Shown here: in pieces, positions 23,362 through 32,783 of the stretch
How the letters are laid out: the number at the start of each line of letters is the position of its first letter
Position numbering within the stretch: the first letter of the stretch is position 1
Assembly (NCBI RefSeq): GCF_000427885.1
Contig: NZ_ATYW01000009.1
Span: 60,580-124,579, forward strand
Direction of reading: 5' to 3'
Origin: Glycomyces tenuis DSM 44171
Lineage (GTDB): Bacteria; Actinomycetota; Actinomycetes; Mycobacteriales; Micromonosporaceae
DNA length: 64,000 nt
Program-made: the position numbers and the translations under genes
The notes under the pieces: model-generated
What the model was told of the DNA's origin: nothing
Seen by the model: the letters and a program-made list of their open reading frames with translations, nothing else
Databases searched by the model: none

Positions 23362-24663
23362 CTAACCGCTCAGCGAGTCCGTGATCGCGTCGTTGAGGGC
23401 GCTGAGGTCGGCGTTCGGGTCTCCGTACACCGCCTCTCTGACCAGCGGCAGCCACGGCCCCTGCGGGTCGTTGAAGGTCTGCCCGAAGTTCTGCGAGTAC
23501 GGGGTGCGGCCGATGGCGACCAGGTCGTTCATGACGACGGCGTTCGGGTTGTCCGCGTAGTGCTCGTTGTCGGCCAGGTCGGTGCGGGCCATGATGTCGC
23601 CGTTCGCGGCCAGGACGTCGATCTGCGTCTCCTCCTCCAGGCTCCAGCGCAGGAAGTCCCACGCCTGGTTGGGGTGCTCGGAGTTGGCGCTGATGCCGAT
23701 GGAGTCGCCGCCGACGAAGGTGGACTGGCCGCCGCTGGGACCGGGGATGGGCGCGACGCCCATGTTCAGGTCCTCGGGCATGAGGCCGAGCATCGTGGAG
23801 GGCATGGGCATGACGCCGATGTTCCCTTCGGGGAACAGGCCGGTCCAGGTGGCGCCGGGTTCCTCGGCGTGTCCGGGGGCGACGGCGCCGTCCTCGACCA
23901 GGCCCCGCCAGATCGAGTAGACCTCCTGGGCCTCGGGTGAGTCCAGGAGCGACTCGGTGCCGTCCTCGTTCATGACCTCGGCGCCCTCGGCCCAGATGGA
24001 CGGCCACCACGTGAAGACGTAGCAGCCGCCGCAGTTGCCGCCGAAGAAGGTGCCGTGGATGTCCTCGCCGAGCTCGCTGATCGCGCGGGCGTGCTCGGCG
24101 AACTCGGCGAGCGTGGCCGGCGGCTGCTCGGGGTCGAGGCCGGCCTGCTCGTACAGGTCCTTGTTGTAGAACAGGACCGACAGGTCGAGGGTGTGCGGGA
24201 CCAGGTACTTCCGCTCGTCGACGGTGCCGACGTCGATGTGCGAGGGGGCGAGCGCGTCGGCGTACTCGAGCGAGTCGATCCGGTCGGTGATGTCGAGGTA
24301 GGCGCCCGCGGAGGTGAACCGGGGCGCGAACACGACGTCGATGGCGAACAGGTCGGGCAGCTCCTGGTTCCCGGCGGCGGTGCCCACGCGCGTCTGGTAG
24401 TCGTCGGTCGGGATGACCGACAGCTCCACCTGGTTCTCGTGGGTGGCGTTGTAGGCGTCCACGAGCGCCTGCGACTGGGCCTCGGTGGCGGCCCTGGTCC
24501 ACATGGTGAGGGTGGTGCCGTCGTCGACGCCCTCGAGGACGACCTCCTGGTCGCCGCCGCCTCCGCTCCGGCCGTCGCCGCAGGCGGCGGCGAGCAGCGC
24601 GACGGCGGTGGCCGCCGCGACCGCCGAGGCGGCGCGCCGAGCCGGGCGCTTGTCGAATCTCAT
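23362..24663 (-). CDS. Sugar ABC transporter substrate-binding lipoprotein
   Basis: This 433-residue protein has a lipoprotein signal (AAATAVALLAAACGDG, lipidated Cys near residue 28) and a family 1 extracellular solute-binding fold. Features include TLTMWTRAATEAQSQALVDA, YLVPHTLDLSVLFYNKDLYE and FVGGDSIGISANSEHPNQAW. A Cys pair (GGNCGGCYVF) probably forms a disulfide. In the operon it stands between the exported glycosidases and the permeases, so it likely binds arabino-oligosaccharides released outside. ATG 24663 follows TTAGGAG at a good distance. The ligand is inferred from context. Confidence 0.9.
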   Translation of the reverse strand: MRFDKRPARRAASAVAAATAVALLAAACGDGRSGGGGDQEVVLEGVDDGTTLTMWTRAATEAQSQALVDAYNATHENQVELSVIPTDDYQTRVGTAAGNQELPDLFAIDVVFAPRFTSAGAYLDITDRIDSLEYADALAPSHIDVGTVDERKYLVPHTLDLSVLFYNKDLYEQAGLDPEQPPATLAEFAEHARAISELGEDIHGTFFGGNCGGCYVFTWWPSIWAEGAEVMNEDGTESLLDSPEAQEVYSIWRGLVEDGAVAPGHAEEPGATWTGLFPEGNIGVMPMPSTMLGLMPEDLNMGVAPIPGPSGGQSTFVGGDSIGISANSEHPNQAWDFLRWSLEEETQIDVLAANGDIMARTDLADNEHYADNPNAVVMNDLVAIGRTPYSQNFGQTFNDPQGPWLPLVREAVYGDPNADLSALNDAITDSLSG

Positions 24664-24713
24664 GATGACCTGTGCTCCTAACGGTAAGGGATCAAAGGGG
24701 TTCGGGCGGTGGG

Positions 24714-27368
24714 CTATCGCCTCCGCCAGTACAGGTGGTACGGCTCGCCGTTCGCGATGTGGAACGGCGCGAAAGTGCGGCCGTCGGCGGTGAAGTGCAG
24801 CGGCTCCTCGCCGGGTTCGAACGCCGCTTCGAGGTCCTCGCCGACGGCGAGGTCGATCAGGCCGGTCTCGAGGTCGTCGCCGACGGCCTCGTGCTGGATC
24901 GCCAGCAGTGTCGGCCCGTAGTAGACGGACTGGACGGTCGGGTCGTCGACGGCCGCCTCGGTGTGGAGGCGCAGCGGCATCGACACGTCGACGACGTCGC
25001 CGTCCCTCCAGCGGCGGCTGATCGCGGCGTACGTGCCGGGTTCGGCGTCGATCTCCTGGTCTTCGCCGTTGACGGCGACGGTGAACTCGCTCGCCCAGGC
25101 GGGGACGCGGAGCGCCAGGGCGAACCGGCCTCTGCCCCTGCCGTTCAACGTGAGGCGGCTGGCGCCGTCGTAGGGGTAGTCGGTCGACTGCCGGACGGTG
25201 AGGCGGCGGTCGGGCCAGTCGAGTTCGGAGGCCGTGTAGAGGTTGACGTAGAGGGTCGTGCCGTCGGCGGCGGCGAAGTAGACCGAGTCCTGGTATTTGG
25301 TGTGGTTCTCCATGCCGGTGCCGCCGCAGCAGGTGCCGGTGTTGCCGTACTGGCGCCACCGGCCGGGGCGCACGGGCACGAAGTAGGTGACCTCGGGGCC
25401 GGTGGTGCTGTCGGCGTCGCGCCGGGAGGCGAGGATCTGGTTGTACAGGGCCCGCTCGTAGTACTCCATGTACTTCGCGTCCTCGGTGTGGAAGAACAGG
25501 TTCCGCGAGAGTTTGAGCATGTTGTAGACGGTGCAGGTCTCGGCGTGGTTGGGGTCGTTCGGGTACTGGTAGAGCGAGCCGGCGATGACGTCCCGGGCGC
25601 GGAAGATCTCGCCGACGCCGGTGCCGCCGTGGCTGTAGGCGCGGTGGGGCACCACCATGTCCCAGAAGTTCTCGGCGGCGGTGCGGTAGTCCTCCCCCTC
25701 GCCTCGCTCGTACATGCGCAGGTAGCCGGTGAACTGCGGGACGTGCTGGTTGGCGTGCTTGCCGTCGAGGCTGTCGACGCCCGCCGCGGTGTCGGCGAGC
25801 AGCGCGGTGTTGTCGAACAGCTTCGCGGTCTCGAGGAACTCGGGCCGGTCGGGGCGGAGCCCCGCGAGGCTCGCCAGGCTCTCGTTCATGCCGCCGTACT
25901 CGCCGGCGATGTAGATGGACCACATGCGGTCGAGGCTCTCGCGCGGCAGCGCCGAGAGCCGGGAGTGGATCCATTCGCCCATGCCGGCGGCGATGTCGAG
26001 GGCGGTGGCGTTCCCGGCGAGGCGGTGGGCGTCGAGGAGCCCGGCCATGATCTTGTGGCAGGTGTAGTAGGGCGCCCAGATCCCGGCGTTGCCGCCGTAG
26101 GCGGCGAACTCCTCGAGCCGGATGAACTGGGTCTCGGGGTAGGCGGCGAGGAAGCCGGGGTGGCGTCCGCCGTCGGTGGGGGCGATGACGCGGGCGTCGC
26201 GGCCGTTGCCGGAGGCGTCGGCGGCCACCGGTCCTGGCTGGTCGTCGAAGCGGTACCAGGCGACGTTGCCGCCCTCGCCTTCGCCGGCGGCGAGCGCGGC
26301 GACGCGGTCGGCGTCGAGGGCGCTGTCGAAGACGGCGAACTCGTCCACGGTGGCGCCCAGGTATTGGACGCTCCCCTGCGGGTACTGGCCGCGGCCGATC
26401 CAGTTGGCGGCGGTCGCGCCGAGCTCGGCGGGGGTGAGCGCGACTTCGGCGGTCCCGGCGGCGACGCCGTTGACGTACAGGGCGGCGGTGCCGCCGCCGA
26501 GGGTCACGGCCAGGTGCGTCCACTCCCCCGTCGGCAGCGGCGCTGCGCCGGTGACGCCCTGTTCGGCGTCGGCGCCGCCGGTGGTGATCGTGAAGCGCGG
26601 GTACGGTTCGTCGTCGCTCGCGCGCACGGTCAGGCACATGTGCGCCTCGGCGCCGGAGCCGAAGTCGAAGACCTTCGCGCCGTTCGCGAGCGAGGCGGGG
26701 TCCTGGTTCGGGTCGGGCAGGTCTTCGGGGTCGACGGCCGCGAGCTCGATCCAGGCGGCGACCGTGATCTCGCTCAGGCCGTCGACGAGGCCCTCGGGCA
26801 GCGCGAGGTGCTCGGCGTGTCCGAGGGGCGATCCGCTCAGGCGGATCGCGGTGCCGCTGCGGCCCTCGACGCGGGGCGTCGGCTCGGCCGCGGCGGCGGC
26901 CAGCGCGGTCTGGCATTCGGCGAGGCCGTCCACCAGGTATGCGAGTTTGCGGAGGTAGGTCTCGTCGCCCGAGCCGGCGTAGGCCTGGGCGAGCATGCTC
27001 AGGAAGTGGCCGCTGTAGTGGCCTCTGAGGTAGCCGGTGGCGTTGTCCCAGCTGCCGGGCGGTGAGGAGCCGTCGGGGAGGTCGATGCCGGCGGCGGCCC
27101 GGAAGTTGTGGAGCATCCGGTCCGGTCCGGCGAGTTCGCCGCGGTCGGCCTCGTAGCCGAGCGCGTAGCCGAGCATCCGGTCGCGTTTGGCGGTGAAGAC
27201 GCTGTCGTCGAGCGTGACCTGGTCGAGGCCGAACGGCTCGACTCGCCGCGGGTTCGCCTTCGGCGGCTGCGCGGTGGCGGCTTCGCTCGTCAGCGCCGCG
27301 ACGGTCGGCGCGGCGGTGGCCAGGGCGCCGAGTCGCAGCGCGGTCCTTCTGGAGACAGGGAGGCTCAT
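24714..27368 (-). CDS. Tat-exported GH127/GH146-type beta-L-arabinofuranosidase with inserted LamG domain
   Basis: The 884-residue protein starts with a Tat-like signal (SRRTALRLGALATAAPTVAA). A DUF1680 catalytic barrel begins near residue 40 and is interrupted at about 165-400 by a LamG/concanavalin-like jelly roll (HAEHLALPEGLVDGLSEITV; WTHLAVTLGGGTAALYVNGV; AWYRFDDQPGPVAADASGNG). The barrel resumes with WAPYYTCHKIMAGLLDAHRL. The zinc-cysteine centre is present: Glu587 (GVGEIF), Glu610 and Cys612 (HAETC) and Cys680-Cys681 (TGTCCGGTGMENHTKY). The CC-GT-GMENH form is closer to GH146-like members than to HypBA1. It should release beta-L-arabinofuranose outside the cell, with the LamG domain perhaps gripping glycan. 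The start overlaps the stop of the GH43 gene upstream. Confidence 0.85.
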   Translation of the reverse strand: MSLPVSRRTALRLGALATAAPTVAALTSEAATAQPPKANPRRVEPFGLDQVTLDDSVFTAKRDRMLGYALGYEADRGELAGPDRMLHNFRAAAGIDLPDGSSPPGSWDNATGYLRGHYSGHFLSMLAQAYAGSGDETYLRKLAYLVDGLAECQTALAAAAAEPTPRVEGRSGTAIRLSGSPLGHAEHLALPEGLVDGLSEITVAAWIELAAVDPEDLPDPNQDPASLANGAKVFDFGSGAEAHMCLTVRASDDEPYPRFTITTGGADAEQGVTGAAPLPTGEWTHLAVTLGGGTAALYVNGVAAGTAEVALTPAELGATAANWIGRGQYPQGSVQYLGATVDEFAVFDSALDADRVAALAAGEGEGGNVAWYRFDDQPGPVAADASGNGRDARVIAPTDGGRHPGFLAAYPETQFIRLEEFAAYGGNAGIWAPYYTCHKIMAGLLDAHRLAGNATALDIAAGMGEWIHSRLSALPRESLDRMWSIYIAGEYGGMNESLASLAGLRPDRPEFLETAKLFDNTALLADTAAGVDSLDGKHANQHVPQFTGYLRMYERGEGEDYRTAAENFWDMVVPHRAYSHGGTGVGEIFRARDVIAGSLYQYPNDPNHAETCTVYNMLKLSRNLFFHTEDAKYMEYYERALYNQILASRRDADSTTGPEVTYFVPVRPGRWRQYGNTGTCCGGTGMENHTKYQDSVYFAAADGTTLYVNLYTASELDWPDRRLTVRQSTDYPYDGASRLTLNGRGRGRFALALRVPAWASEFTVAVNGEDQEIDAEPGTYAAISRRWRDGDVVDVSMPLRLHTEAAVDDPTVQSVYYGPTLLAIQHEAVGDDLETGLIDLAVGEDLEAAFEPGEEPLHFTADGRTFAPFHIANGEPYHLYWRRR

Positions 27369-28411
27369 GCCCCGTCACCTCCTGTGGTCTGGTCGACTTT
27401 CCGGATGGTGCCGTCGGGGTTGAAGTAGAGCTCGTCGATGGCCACGGAGCGGCGGAAGTTCCCGCCGCCGGGCGCGTCGGCGGTGTGGTAGACCATCCAC
27501 CACTGGCCGTCGAACTCCATGATGGCCGGGTGGTTGGTCGTGGAGGTGACCTGGCCGAGGACGACGCCGCGGTGGGTCCAGGGGCCGGCGGGGTCATCGG
27601 CGGTGGCGTAGCGGACGCACGCGTACGAGGAGCTGGTGACGCAGTCGGATCCGGCGTTGGAGGCGTAGGCCATGTAGTAGGTGCCGTTCCGCTCGAAGAT
27701 CCACGGGGCCTCCCAGAAGTCGGTCAGGCCCTGCGGGGTCGTGACCGGGCTCGCCAGGGAGGTCATGTCCTGGTCGAGCAGGGCCATGCGCGGCTGCCAG
27801 TAGGAGCCCCAGTACAGGAGGATCCGGCCGTCGTCGGCGATGTGGACGGTCGGGTCGATGTTGAGCGCCGAGGAGTTCGGCGTGGCGTCGGAGACGAGCG
27901 GGGCGCCGATGGCGTCCTCGTAGGGCCCGAGCGGGTCGTCGGCGACGGCGACGCCGATGTTCATCCAGCCGTCGTCGGTGTTCCCGTCGACGGAGACGAA
28001 CCAGTAGTACCGGCCGTCGGGTCCTTGGACGACTTCGGAGGCCCAGGCGTTGGCGCCGGCCCAGTCGAAGGTCTCGAGGGAGAGGACGGCGCCGTGGTGG
28101 GTCCAGGCGGCGGGGTCGTTGTCGGGTGCGGTGGAGGAGAAGGCGTGCCATTCGTCCATGACGAACGCCTGCTGGCCGGGGGCGGCCTCGTCGCGGCCGG
28201 TGAAAATGTAGGCGGTGTCGCCGACGACGAGCGTGGCGGGGTCGGCGGTGTAGATGTCGGTGACGATCGGGTTGGCGGCGGCGCCCGCGTCGGCGGACTC
28301 GGTGGTCTGCGCCTGCGCGGCGAGGGCGGTCTGGAGGGCCCCTGCGAGGGCCGCCGCCGAGGCGGCGGCGAGCAGGATCCTCGTTCTGGGTCGCTTCGCG
28401 GACTTCAGCAT
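27365..28411 (-). CDS. Secreted GH43-family arabinosidase
   Basis: The 348-residue protein has a Sec signal (RILLAAASAAALAGALQTAL) and one five-bladed propeller of glycoside hydrolase family 43. The three acidic catalytic residues are visible: Asp57 in YTADPATLVV (base), Asp186 in ALNIDPTVH (pKa modulator) and Glu234 in DFWEAPWIFE (acid). GH43 enzymes commonly act on alpha-L-arabinofuranosides or xylosides. In the Bifidobacterium arabino-oligosaccharide cluster the GH43 member HypAA is an alpha-L-arabinofuranosidase, which would fit here too. It has no lipobox or carbohydrate-binding module, so it is probably released. It follows the large lipoprotein gene by 26 bases. Confidence 0.88.
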   Translation of the reverse strand: MLKSAKRPRTRILLAAASAAALAGALQTALAAQAQTTESADAGAAANPIVTDIYTADPATLVVGDTAYIFTGRDEAAPGQQAFVMDEWHAFSSTAPDNDPAAWTHHGAVLSLETFDWAGANAWASEVVQGPDGRYYWFVSVDGNTDDGWMNIGVAVADDPLGPYEDAIGAPLVSDATPNSSALNIDPTVHIADDGRILLYWGSYWQPRMALLDQDMTSLASPVTTPQGLTDFWEAPWIFERNGTYYMAYASNAGSDCVTSSSYACVRYATADDPAGPWTHRGVVLGQVTSTTNHPAIMEFDGQWWMVYHTADAPGGGNFRRSVAIDELYFNPDGTIRKVDQTTGGDGA

Positions 28412-28437
28412 GGCTTGCTCCTTGTGCCGGTCGGAGT

Positions 28438-31400
28438 TCAGCTGGGTTCGATGACGGTGACGACGGCTTCGGCGGCCAGTGAGGTGCCGTCGACGGTGCC
28501 GCCCACGGTGAAGGCGCCCGGTTCGGCGTACTGCGAGGGGTCGATGCCGTCCCAGGTCACGGTGGTGGTGACGTTGTCCTTGGAGCCGTCGTTGTAGACG
28601 GCGGTGACGGTGGCGGGCAGCTGCGGTGGGCTGCCGGCGACGGTGGTGACCTCTTCGGCCTCCAGGGCGGTGATCTCGACGTCGTCGTGGAGTCTGACGT
28701 GGACGGTGGCGCTCGCGTCGAGGGCGAGCCCGGTGACGAGGCCGCCCACCTCGGTGCTGGTGGCCGGTTCGGCGACGTCGTCCTCGCCGATCTGCTGCCA
28801 CACGACGGGGAGGTCGAGGCGGGTGCCGTCGGCGTAGACGCAGGTGACGGTGGAGGGCAGTTCGGGGACGACTCCGGCGACGGTGGGCTGGTGGACGTGC
28901 CGCACCGATGCGGGGGCCTCGGCGAAGACCTTCCATTCGAGGACGCCGACGGAGGCGCCGTCGCTCTGGAGGACGGCTCTGAGGCCGGTGGTGGTCACCG
29001 GGTCGAACGCGACCTGGTTGTACTGGTCGGTCTCGACGCCGTAGGGGCCGTCGGCGGCCACGTCGACCCATTGCTCGCCGTCGCGGTACTGGAGGGTCCA
29101 CGAGCCCGGGGCGCGCACGCCGCCGCCGTCGTCGAAGAAGTACATGTCGGCGGACTCGACGCGCACGGGCGTGTCCCAGTCGAGCTGGACCCACTGCTCG
29201 CCCTGCTCGGGCCAGGTGCCCCAGCGGGGGTTGGTGCCGTCGTTGGAGCGCGGCGGCTCGATGCCGTCGTTGACGGCGTCGGCGTTCTCCCACGAGGAGG
29301 TGTAGGACGCCGTGGCCTCGGCGACGGTGGCGACGTTGACGCGGTCGTCCGGCGGCGCGACGGTGAGGGCCACGGTCGAGGAGGCCTGCCGCTCGCCGTC
29401 GTCGGCGGTCAGCTGGAGCGTGTACTCGCCCGCCTCGGTGAAGGTGGCGACGGTGGTCGCGGCGGCGGGGTCGTCGAAGACGACCGAGCCCGGCCCGTCG
29501 ACGAGGGACCACTGGCTGGTCAGCTCGCCGCCGGAGGGCAGGCCGTCGTCTTTGACGGTGCCGGTGAGCGCGGCCTGGAGGGGTTGGCGGAACGTCTGGT
29601 CGTGGCGGGCGACGACGTACGGCGTCGCGTTCTCGGCGGCGGGGACGTCCGCTTTGGAGCGGAAGGCCTGGAACTCCTTGAGGCCGGTGGCGTGGCCCGC
29701 CTGGTGGTCCATGACGACGCGGATGCGGTCGGTCGTGACGTCGTCGAAGGTGATCTGGTTGTAGTTGGCCTGCGGGATGGCCGGTTCGGCGGCCTGGCCG
29801 GTGACGGGCACCCAGTCGGTGCCGTCGTGGTACTCGATCCGGTAGGTCTCGGGTTCCAGCAGGCCGTCCGCGGTTCGGTCGCGGTAGAAGTAGAGCCGGA
29901 CGCGGTCGACGTGCTCGGCCTTGTCGAATGCCACTTCGTACCAGTCGGTGTCGTTGCCGGACCCGGCGCTGCTCCAGTACGGGGCGTTGACGGTGGTGCC
30001 GTCGACGGCGCCGTCGACGCTGGTGCCCTCGGCGGTGTGGGAGGCCGAGGCGGTGGCGCCTTCGGCGAGGTTCTCGGCGTCGCCGGTGAGGTCGGCGCCG
30101 GCCTTGGCGAACACGTCGACCACGCGGCCGTCGAGTTCGACGTCCTGGGGGGCCGCCATGTCGGGGGCGGGCCGGCTGTAGAGGACCTCGCCTTCGCCGC
30201 CGGTGAGTTCGACCTGGCCGTTCTGCGGGTTCCACACGGCCGGGGCGAGGCTGTCGAGGGTGAAGGCCCGTTCGCCGTCGACGTAGACCGAGTAGCCCTC
30301 GGGCACACCGGGGTAGTGGACGGTGCCGTCGCCGGGCTCGTCCCAGGTGATGGTGAGGTCGGAGCCCCGGTAGCGCAGGTGGTTGACGGTGAAGTGGTCC
30401 CAGCCGATGTCGATCGGCGAGAGCTCGACGGCGTTGTCGGTCCTGGGCCTCAGGCCCATGGCGTCCTCGACGAAGGTCCAGATGCTCGAGCCGAGCGTGG
30501 TGTGGTGGATCCAGGAGCGGTAGTCGATCTGCTGGGTGTCGGGGTTCCAGTCGGCCCAGAACTCGTTGGCGTCGGGCCAGGCGGTGTCGCCGCCGATGTA
30601 GGAGGCCCAGGCGTTCCAGTAGAGCAGCGCCTTGTAGTCCTCGGCGGTGATCGCGTCGGTGTCGTAATCCCGCAGCACCGAGGAGAACAGGCGGAACTGG
30701 ACGGTGGAGTTGATCTGGGAGAAGTTGTTCGAGCCGGGGAAGCCGGCCTCGGCGGCCTCGGCCTTGTCGGCCTGGTTCGCGGTGTAGAAGGGGAACAGCG
30801 GGTACTCGGCCGGGTCGGCGAACAGGCGCAGCGCCTCGGTGTAGGGCTCCTCGTTGGGGACGGCGCCGACCGAGAAGGGGTAGTAGTTGTTGATCTCCTT
30901 CCACGGGACGTGGTCGCCGGTCTCGGTGTGGACGTGTTCGAACAGCTGCGTCTCGGGGTTCCACAGGACGTCGGTGATGGCGCCTTGGATGTTGTCGGCG
31001 ATCTCGCGCATCTCGGCGGCGTCGGCCTCGTCTCCGAGGAGCTCGTAGGCTTCGGCGGCGGCGAGGGCGCCGGAGTACTGGTAGGCGGATTCGGCGCGGT
31101 CGAGGTTGCCCTCCCTCCAGTGGAAGGAGACCGCGTCGGCGTCGTTGCCGGTCATCGCGCCCCAGTCGTACTCGATGAGCCAGTTGTCGTCGGTGTCGAA
31201 GGTCTCGAGTTGGCCTCTGACGTCGCCTTCGGCGTAGCGGGCGAGGTTCTCGACGATCGGCGTCTGGCCGCCGTGGATCTGGTAGCTGCGCCAGGCGGCC
31301 TCGGCGATGTACTGGGTGTAGGAGTTCGACCAGTTCTCCGGGTCGCCGGGGTTGTCCATGAAGCGCCCGCCTCCGGAGCTCTCGCCGGTGGAGACCCACG

Positions 31401-32523
31401 GCCCGTACGAGTAGACGGGGTTCCTCAGGTACTTGAGGTCGTCGATGAACATCGGCACGGTCAACGCGATCGCGTTGTTGTAGCCGGTGACGCCCTCGAT
31501 CGAGGTCGGGAACTGGAAGTCGTTGCCGGGGATGTCCGCGTCGAGGTAGTTGTAGCGCATCAGCCACCAGCGGTAGTAGATGAACTTCTTGATCTCCTCG
31601 TCGGGCACGTCGAAGTAGGGGATGTTCTCGGCCCACCAGCGGTTGTAGGTCTGGACGTGCTCGGCGAAGGCGTCGTCGGGGGCGGCGTCGCGGTAGGCGG
31701 TGTACTCGGTGGCCGATTCGGGGATCTCGTCGGTGATCATGCCGAGTTGGACCTTGATGGTGGCCGACTCCCCCGCGTCGAGGGCGAGCTCGCCGGTGAG
31801 CGCCCCGTCTTCGGGGGTCAGGCCGGTGCCCGAGAGGCGCGGGAAGACGGTGGTCAGGCGCTCGCCGCGGGAGTTCTGGACGTCCAGGACGCCGGTGAGC
31901 TCCTCGCCTTCGGCCTGCCAGGCGAAGTCGGAGCCGACGTGCAGGGGGACGGTGGCGGCGGCGCCGTTGTTGGTGACGGTGACGTTGGCGACCGCGACAT
32001 TGTCGTGCGTGATGAACTTGTCCACTTCGGCGGTCAGGTTATCGCTCTCATGGACGCTGTGCCAGTGGCTGGGGGTCTGGCGGCGCTCGTCGAGGACCTC
32101 GGTGAATTCGGCGTCGCCGATGTCGATGGTGAAGCCGTCGGTGTTGCTGGCGCGGTCGAAGAAGGGGTCGTAATAGGCCAGCTGGCCGCCGAAGCCGATG
32201 ACGCCGGGCTCGTGGACGCGCATGAGCAGCGCCCGGCCGCGGGTCATCAGCCACTGGTCGCCCGCGGGATCGGCGCCCTCGCGGGCGAGCAGGCGGTCCA
32301 TCCAGAAGTCGGTGCCGTCGGCCTCGGCCTCGAACATGGCGGGCATCATGCCGTCCACGGTGTACTCGGCGGGCTCGTCGGGGACGGCGTCGCCGCCGGT
32401 GAACTCGGGGAATCCGATGGTCTGCTCGGCTTCGGCCCGGTCGCAGGCGGCCATGAGGCCGGCGGCGAGGACGAGCGTGGCGGTGGTGGCGAGGAGTCGG
32501 GTGGACGGATGCGTGGGCGCCAT
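28438..32523 (-). CDS. Large surface lipoprotein glycosidase, GH121-like candidate (beta-L-arabinobiosidase)
   Basis: This 1361-residue protein has a lipoprotein-type signal (LVLAAGLMAACDRA, Cys27). After a beta-rich N-terminal domain comes an (alpha/alpha) barrel region at about 295-730 (IKKFIYYRWWLMRYNYLDAD, SYGPWVSTGESSGGG, DWGAMTGNDADAVSFHWREG, WKEINNYYPFSVGAVP). Its C-terminal third has two F5/8-type-C-like domains (about 860-975 and 1062-1206) separated by an Ig/PKD-like part. It ends with two bacterial Ig-like (Big_4) modules at about 1207-1283 and 1284-1361. Barrel proteins with this appendage set include GH121 HypBA2, which cuts beta-L-arabinobiose from hydroxyproline glycans. The co-encoded GH127, GH43 and importer genes support this, but other GH63-clan families (for example GH142 or MGH1-like) remain possible. 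GGAGG precedes ATG 32523. It is the first gene of the operon. Confidence 0.7.
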   Translation of the reverse strand: MAPTHPSTRLLATTATLVLAAGLMAACDRAEAEQTIGFPEFTGGDAVPDEPAEYTVDGMMPAMFEAEADGTDFWMDRLLAREGADPAGDQWLMTRGRALLMRVHEPGVIGFGGQLAYYDPFFDRASNTDGFTIDIGDAEFTEVLDERRQTPSHWHSVHESDNLTAEVDKFITHDNVAVANVTVTNNGAAATVPLHVGSDFAWQAEGEELTGVLDVQNSRGERLTTVFPRLSGTGLTPEDGALTGELALDAGESATIKVQLGMITDEIPESATEYTAYRDAAPDDAFAEHVQTYNRWWAENIPYFDVPDEEIKKFIYYRWWLMRYNYLDADIPGNDFQFPTSIEGVTGYNNAIALTVPMFIDDLKYLRNPVYSYGPWVSTGESSGGGRFMDNPGDPENWSNSYTQYIAEAAWRSYQIHGGQTPIVENLARYAEGDVRGQLETFDTDDNWLIEYDWGAMTGNDADAVSFHWREGNLDRAESAYQYSGALAAAEAYELLGDEADAAEMREIADNIQGAITDVLWNPETQLFEHVHTETGDHVPWKEINNYYPFSVGAVPNEEPYTEALRLFADPAEYPLFPFYTANQADKAEAAEAGFPGSNNFSQINSTVQFRLFSSVLRDYDTDAITAEDYKALLYWNAWASYIGGDTAWPDANEFWADWNPDTQQIDYRSWIHHTTLGSSIWTFVEDAMGLRPRTDNAVELSPIDIGWDHFTVNHLRYRGSDLTITWDEPGDGTVHYPGVPEGYSVYVDGERAFTLDSLAPAVWNPQNGQVELTGGEGEVLYSRPAPDMAAPQDVELDGRVVDVFAKAGADLTGDAENLAEGATASASHTAEGTSVDGAVDGTTVNAPYWSSAGSGNDTDWYEVAFDKAEHVDRVRLYFYRDRTADGLLEPETYRIEYHDGTDWVPVTGQAAEPAIPQANYNQITFDDVTTDRIRVVMDHQAGHATGLKEFQAFRSKADVPAAENATPYVVARHDQTFRQPLQAALTGTVKDDGLPSGGELTSQWSLVDGPGSVVFDDPAAATTVATFTEAGEYTLQLTADDGERQASSTVALTVAPPDDRVNVATVAEATASYTSSWENADAVNDGIEPPRSNDGTNPRWGTWPEQGEQWVQLDWDTPVRVESADMYFFDDGGGVRAPGSWTLQYRDGEQWVDVAADGPYGVETDQYNQVAFDPVTTTGLRAVLQSDGASVGVLEWKVFAEAPASVRHVHQPTVAGVVPELPSTVTCVYADGTRLDLPVVWQQIGEDDVAEPATSTEVGGLVTGLALDASATVHVRLHDDVEITALEAEEVTTVAGSPPQLPATVTAVYNDGSKDNVTTTVTWDGIDPSQYAEPGAFTVGGTVDGTSLAAEAVVTVIEPS

Positions 32524-32574
32524 TGCGTGCCTCCGTGGGAGCGGCAGGTCGAATCGGGGGAAGGCCGAAAATAA

Positions 32575-32590
32575 CCGAAAACCTTTTCGG
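32575..32590. promoter_or_regulatory. Candidate LacI-family operator 1
   Basis: CCGAAAA-CC-TTTTCGG is an inverted repeat with perfect 7-base arms, the classic look of a LacI-family site (compare CGAAAACGTTTTCG). It lies 52 bases upstream of the first gene of the arabinoside operon and 194 bases upstream of the divergent lacI-type gene. It is well placed to block the operon promoter. Confidence 0.65.
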
Positions 32591-32633
32591 GTATGCTGCT
32601 GAACGAAATGCTATGGCCTCACAGCGGTCGTTG

Positions 32634-32645
32634 TCAATGCATTGA
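32634..32645. promoter_or_regulatory. Candidate LacI-family operator 2
   Basis: TCAATGCATTGA is a perfect 12-base palindrome centred between the operon and the regulator, about 58 bases from operator 1. It may be a second repressor site for looping, or serve a different regulator. Confidence 0.45.
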
Positions 32646-32783
32646 TCCCAGTGAATTGCAGCCGCGAGGAGACGGCGGGCGTCGCCCCGCCGAAAGGCGG
32701 GACGGCAAACTTTCCGCTCGTCGGCTACAGTCGACGCGTCGGCGCCCGAGTCTCGGCGCGCGACCGGCACGAAGGAGGACGTG

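Noticed and set aside
28687..32574. Plus-strand open frame of 1295 codons opposite the large glycosidase gene
   Set aside because: It is a shadow of the minus-strand gene: repetitive Val/Gly/Asp composition, no domains, no start signal. Long antisense frames are common at this GC content.
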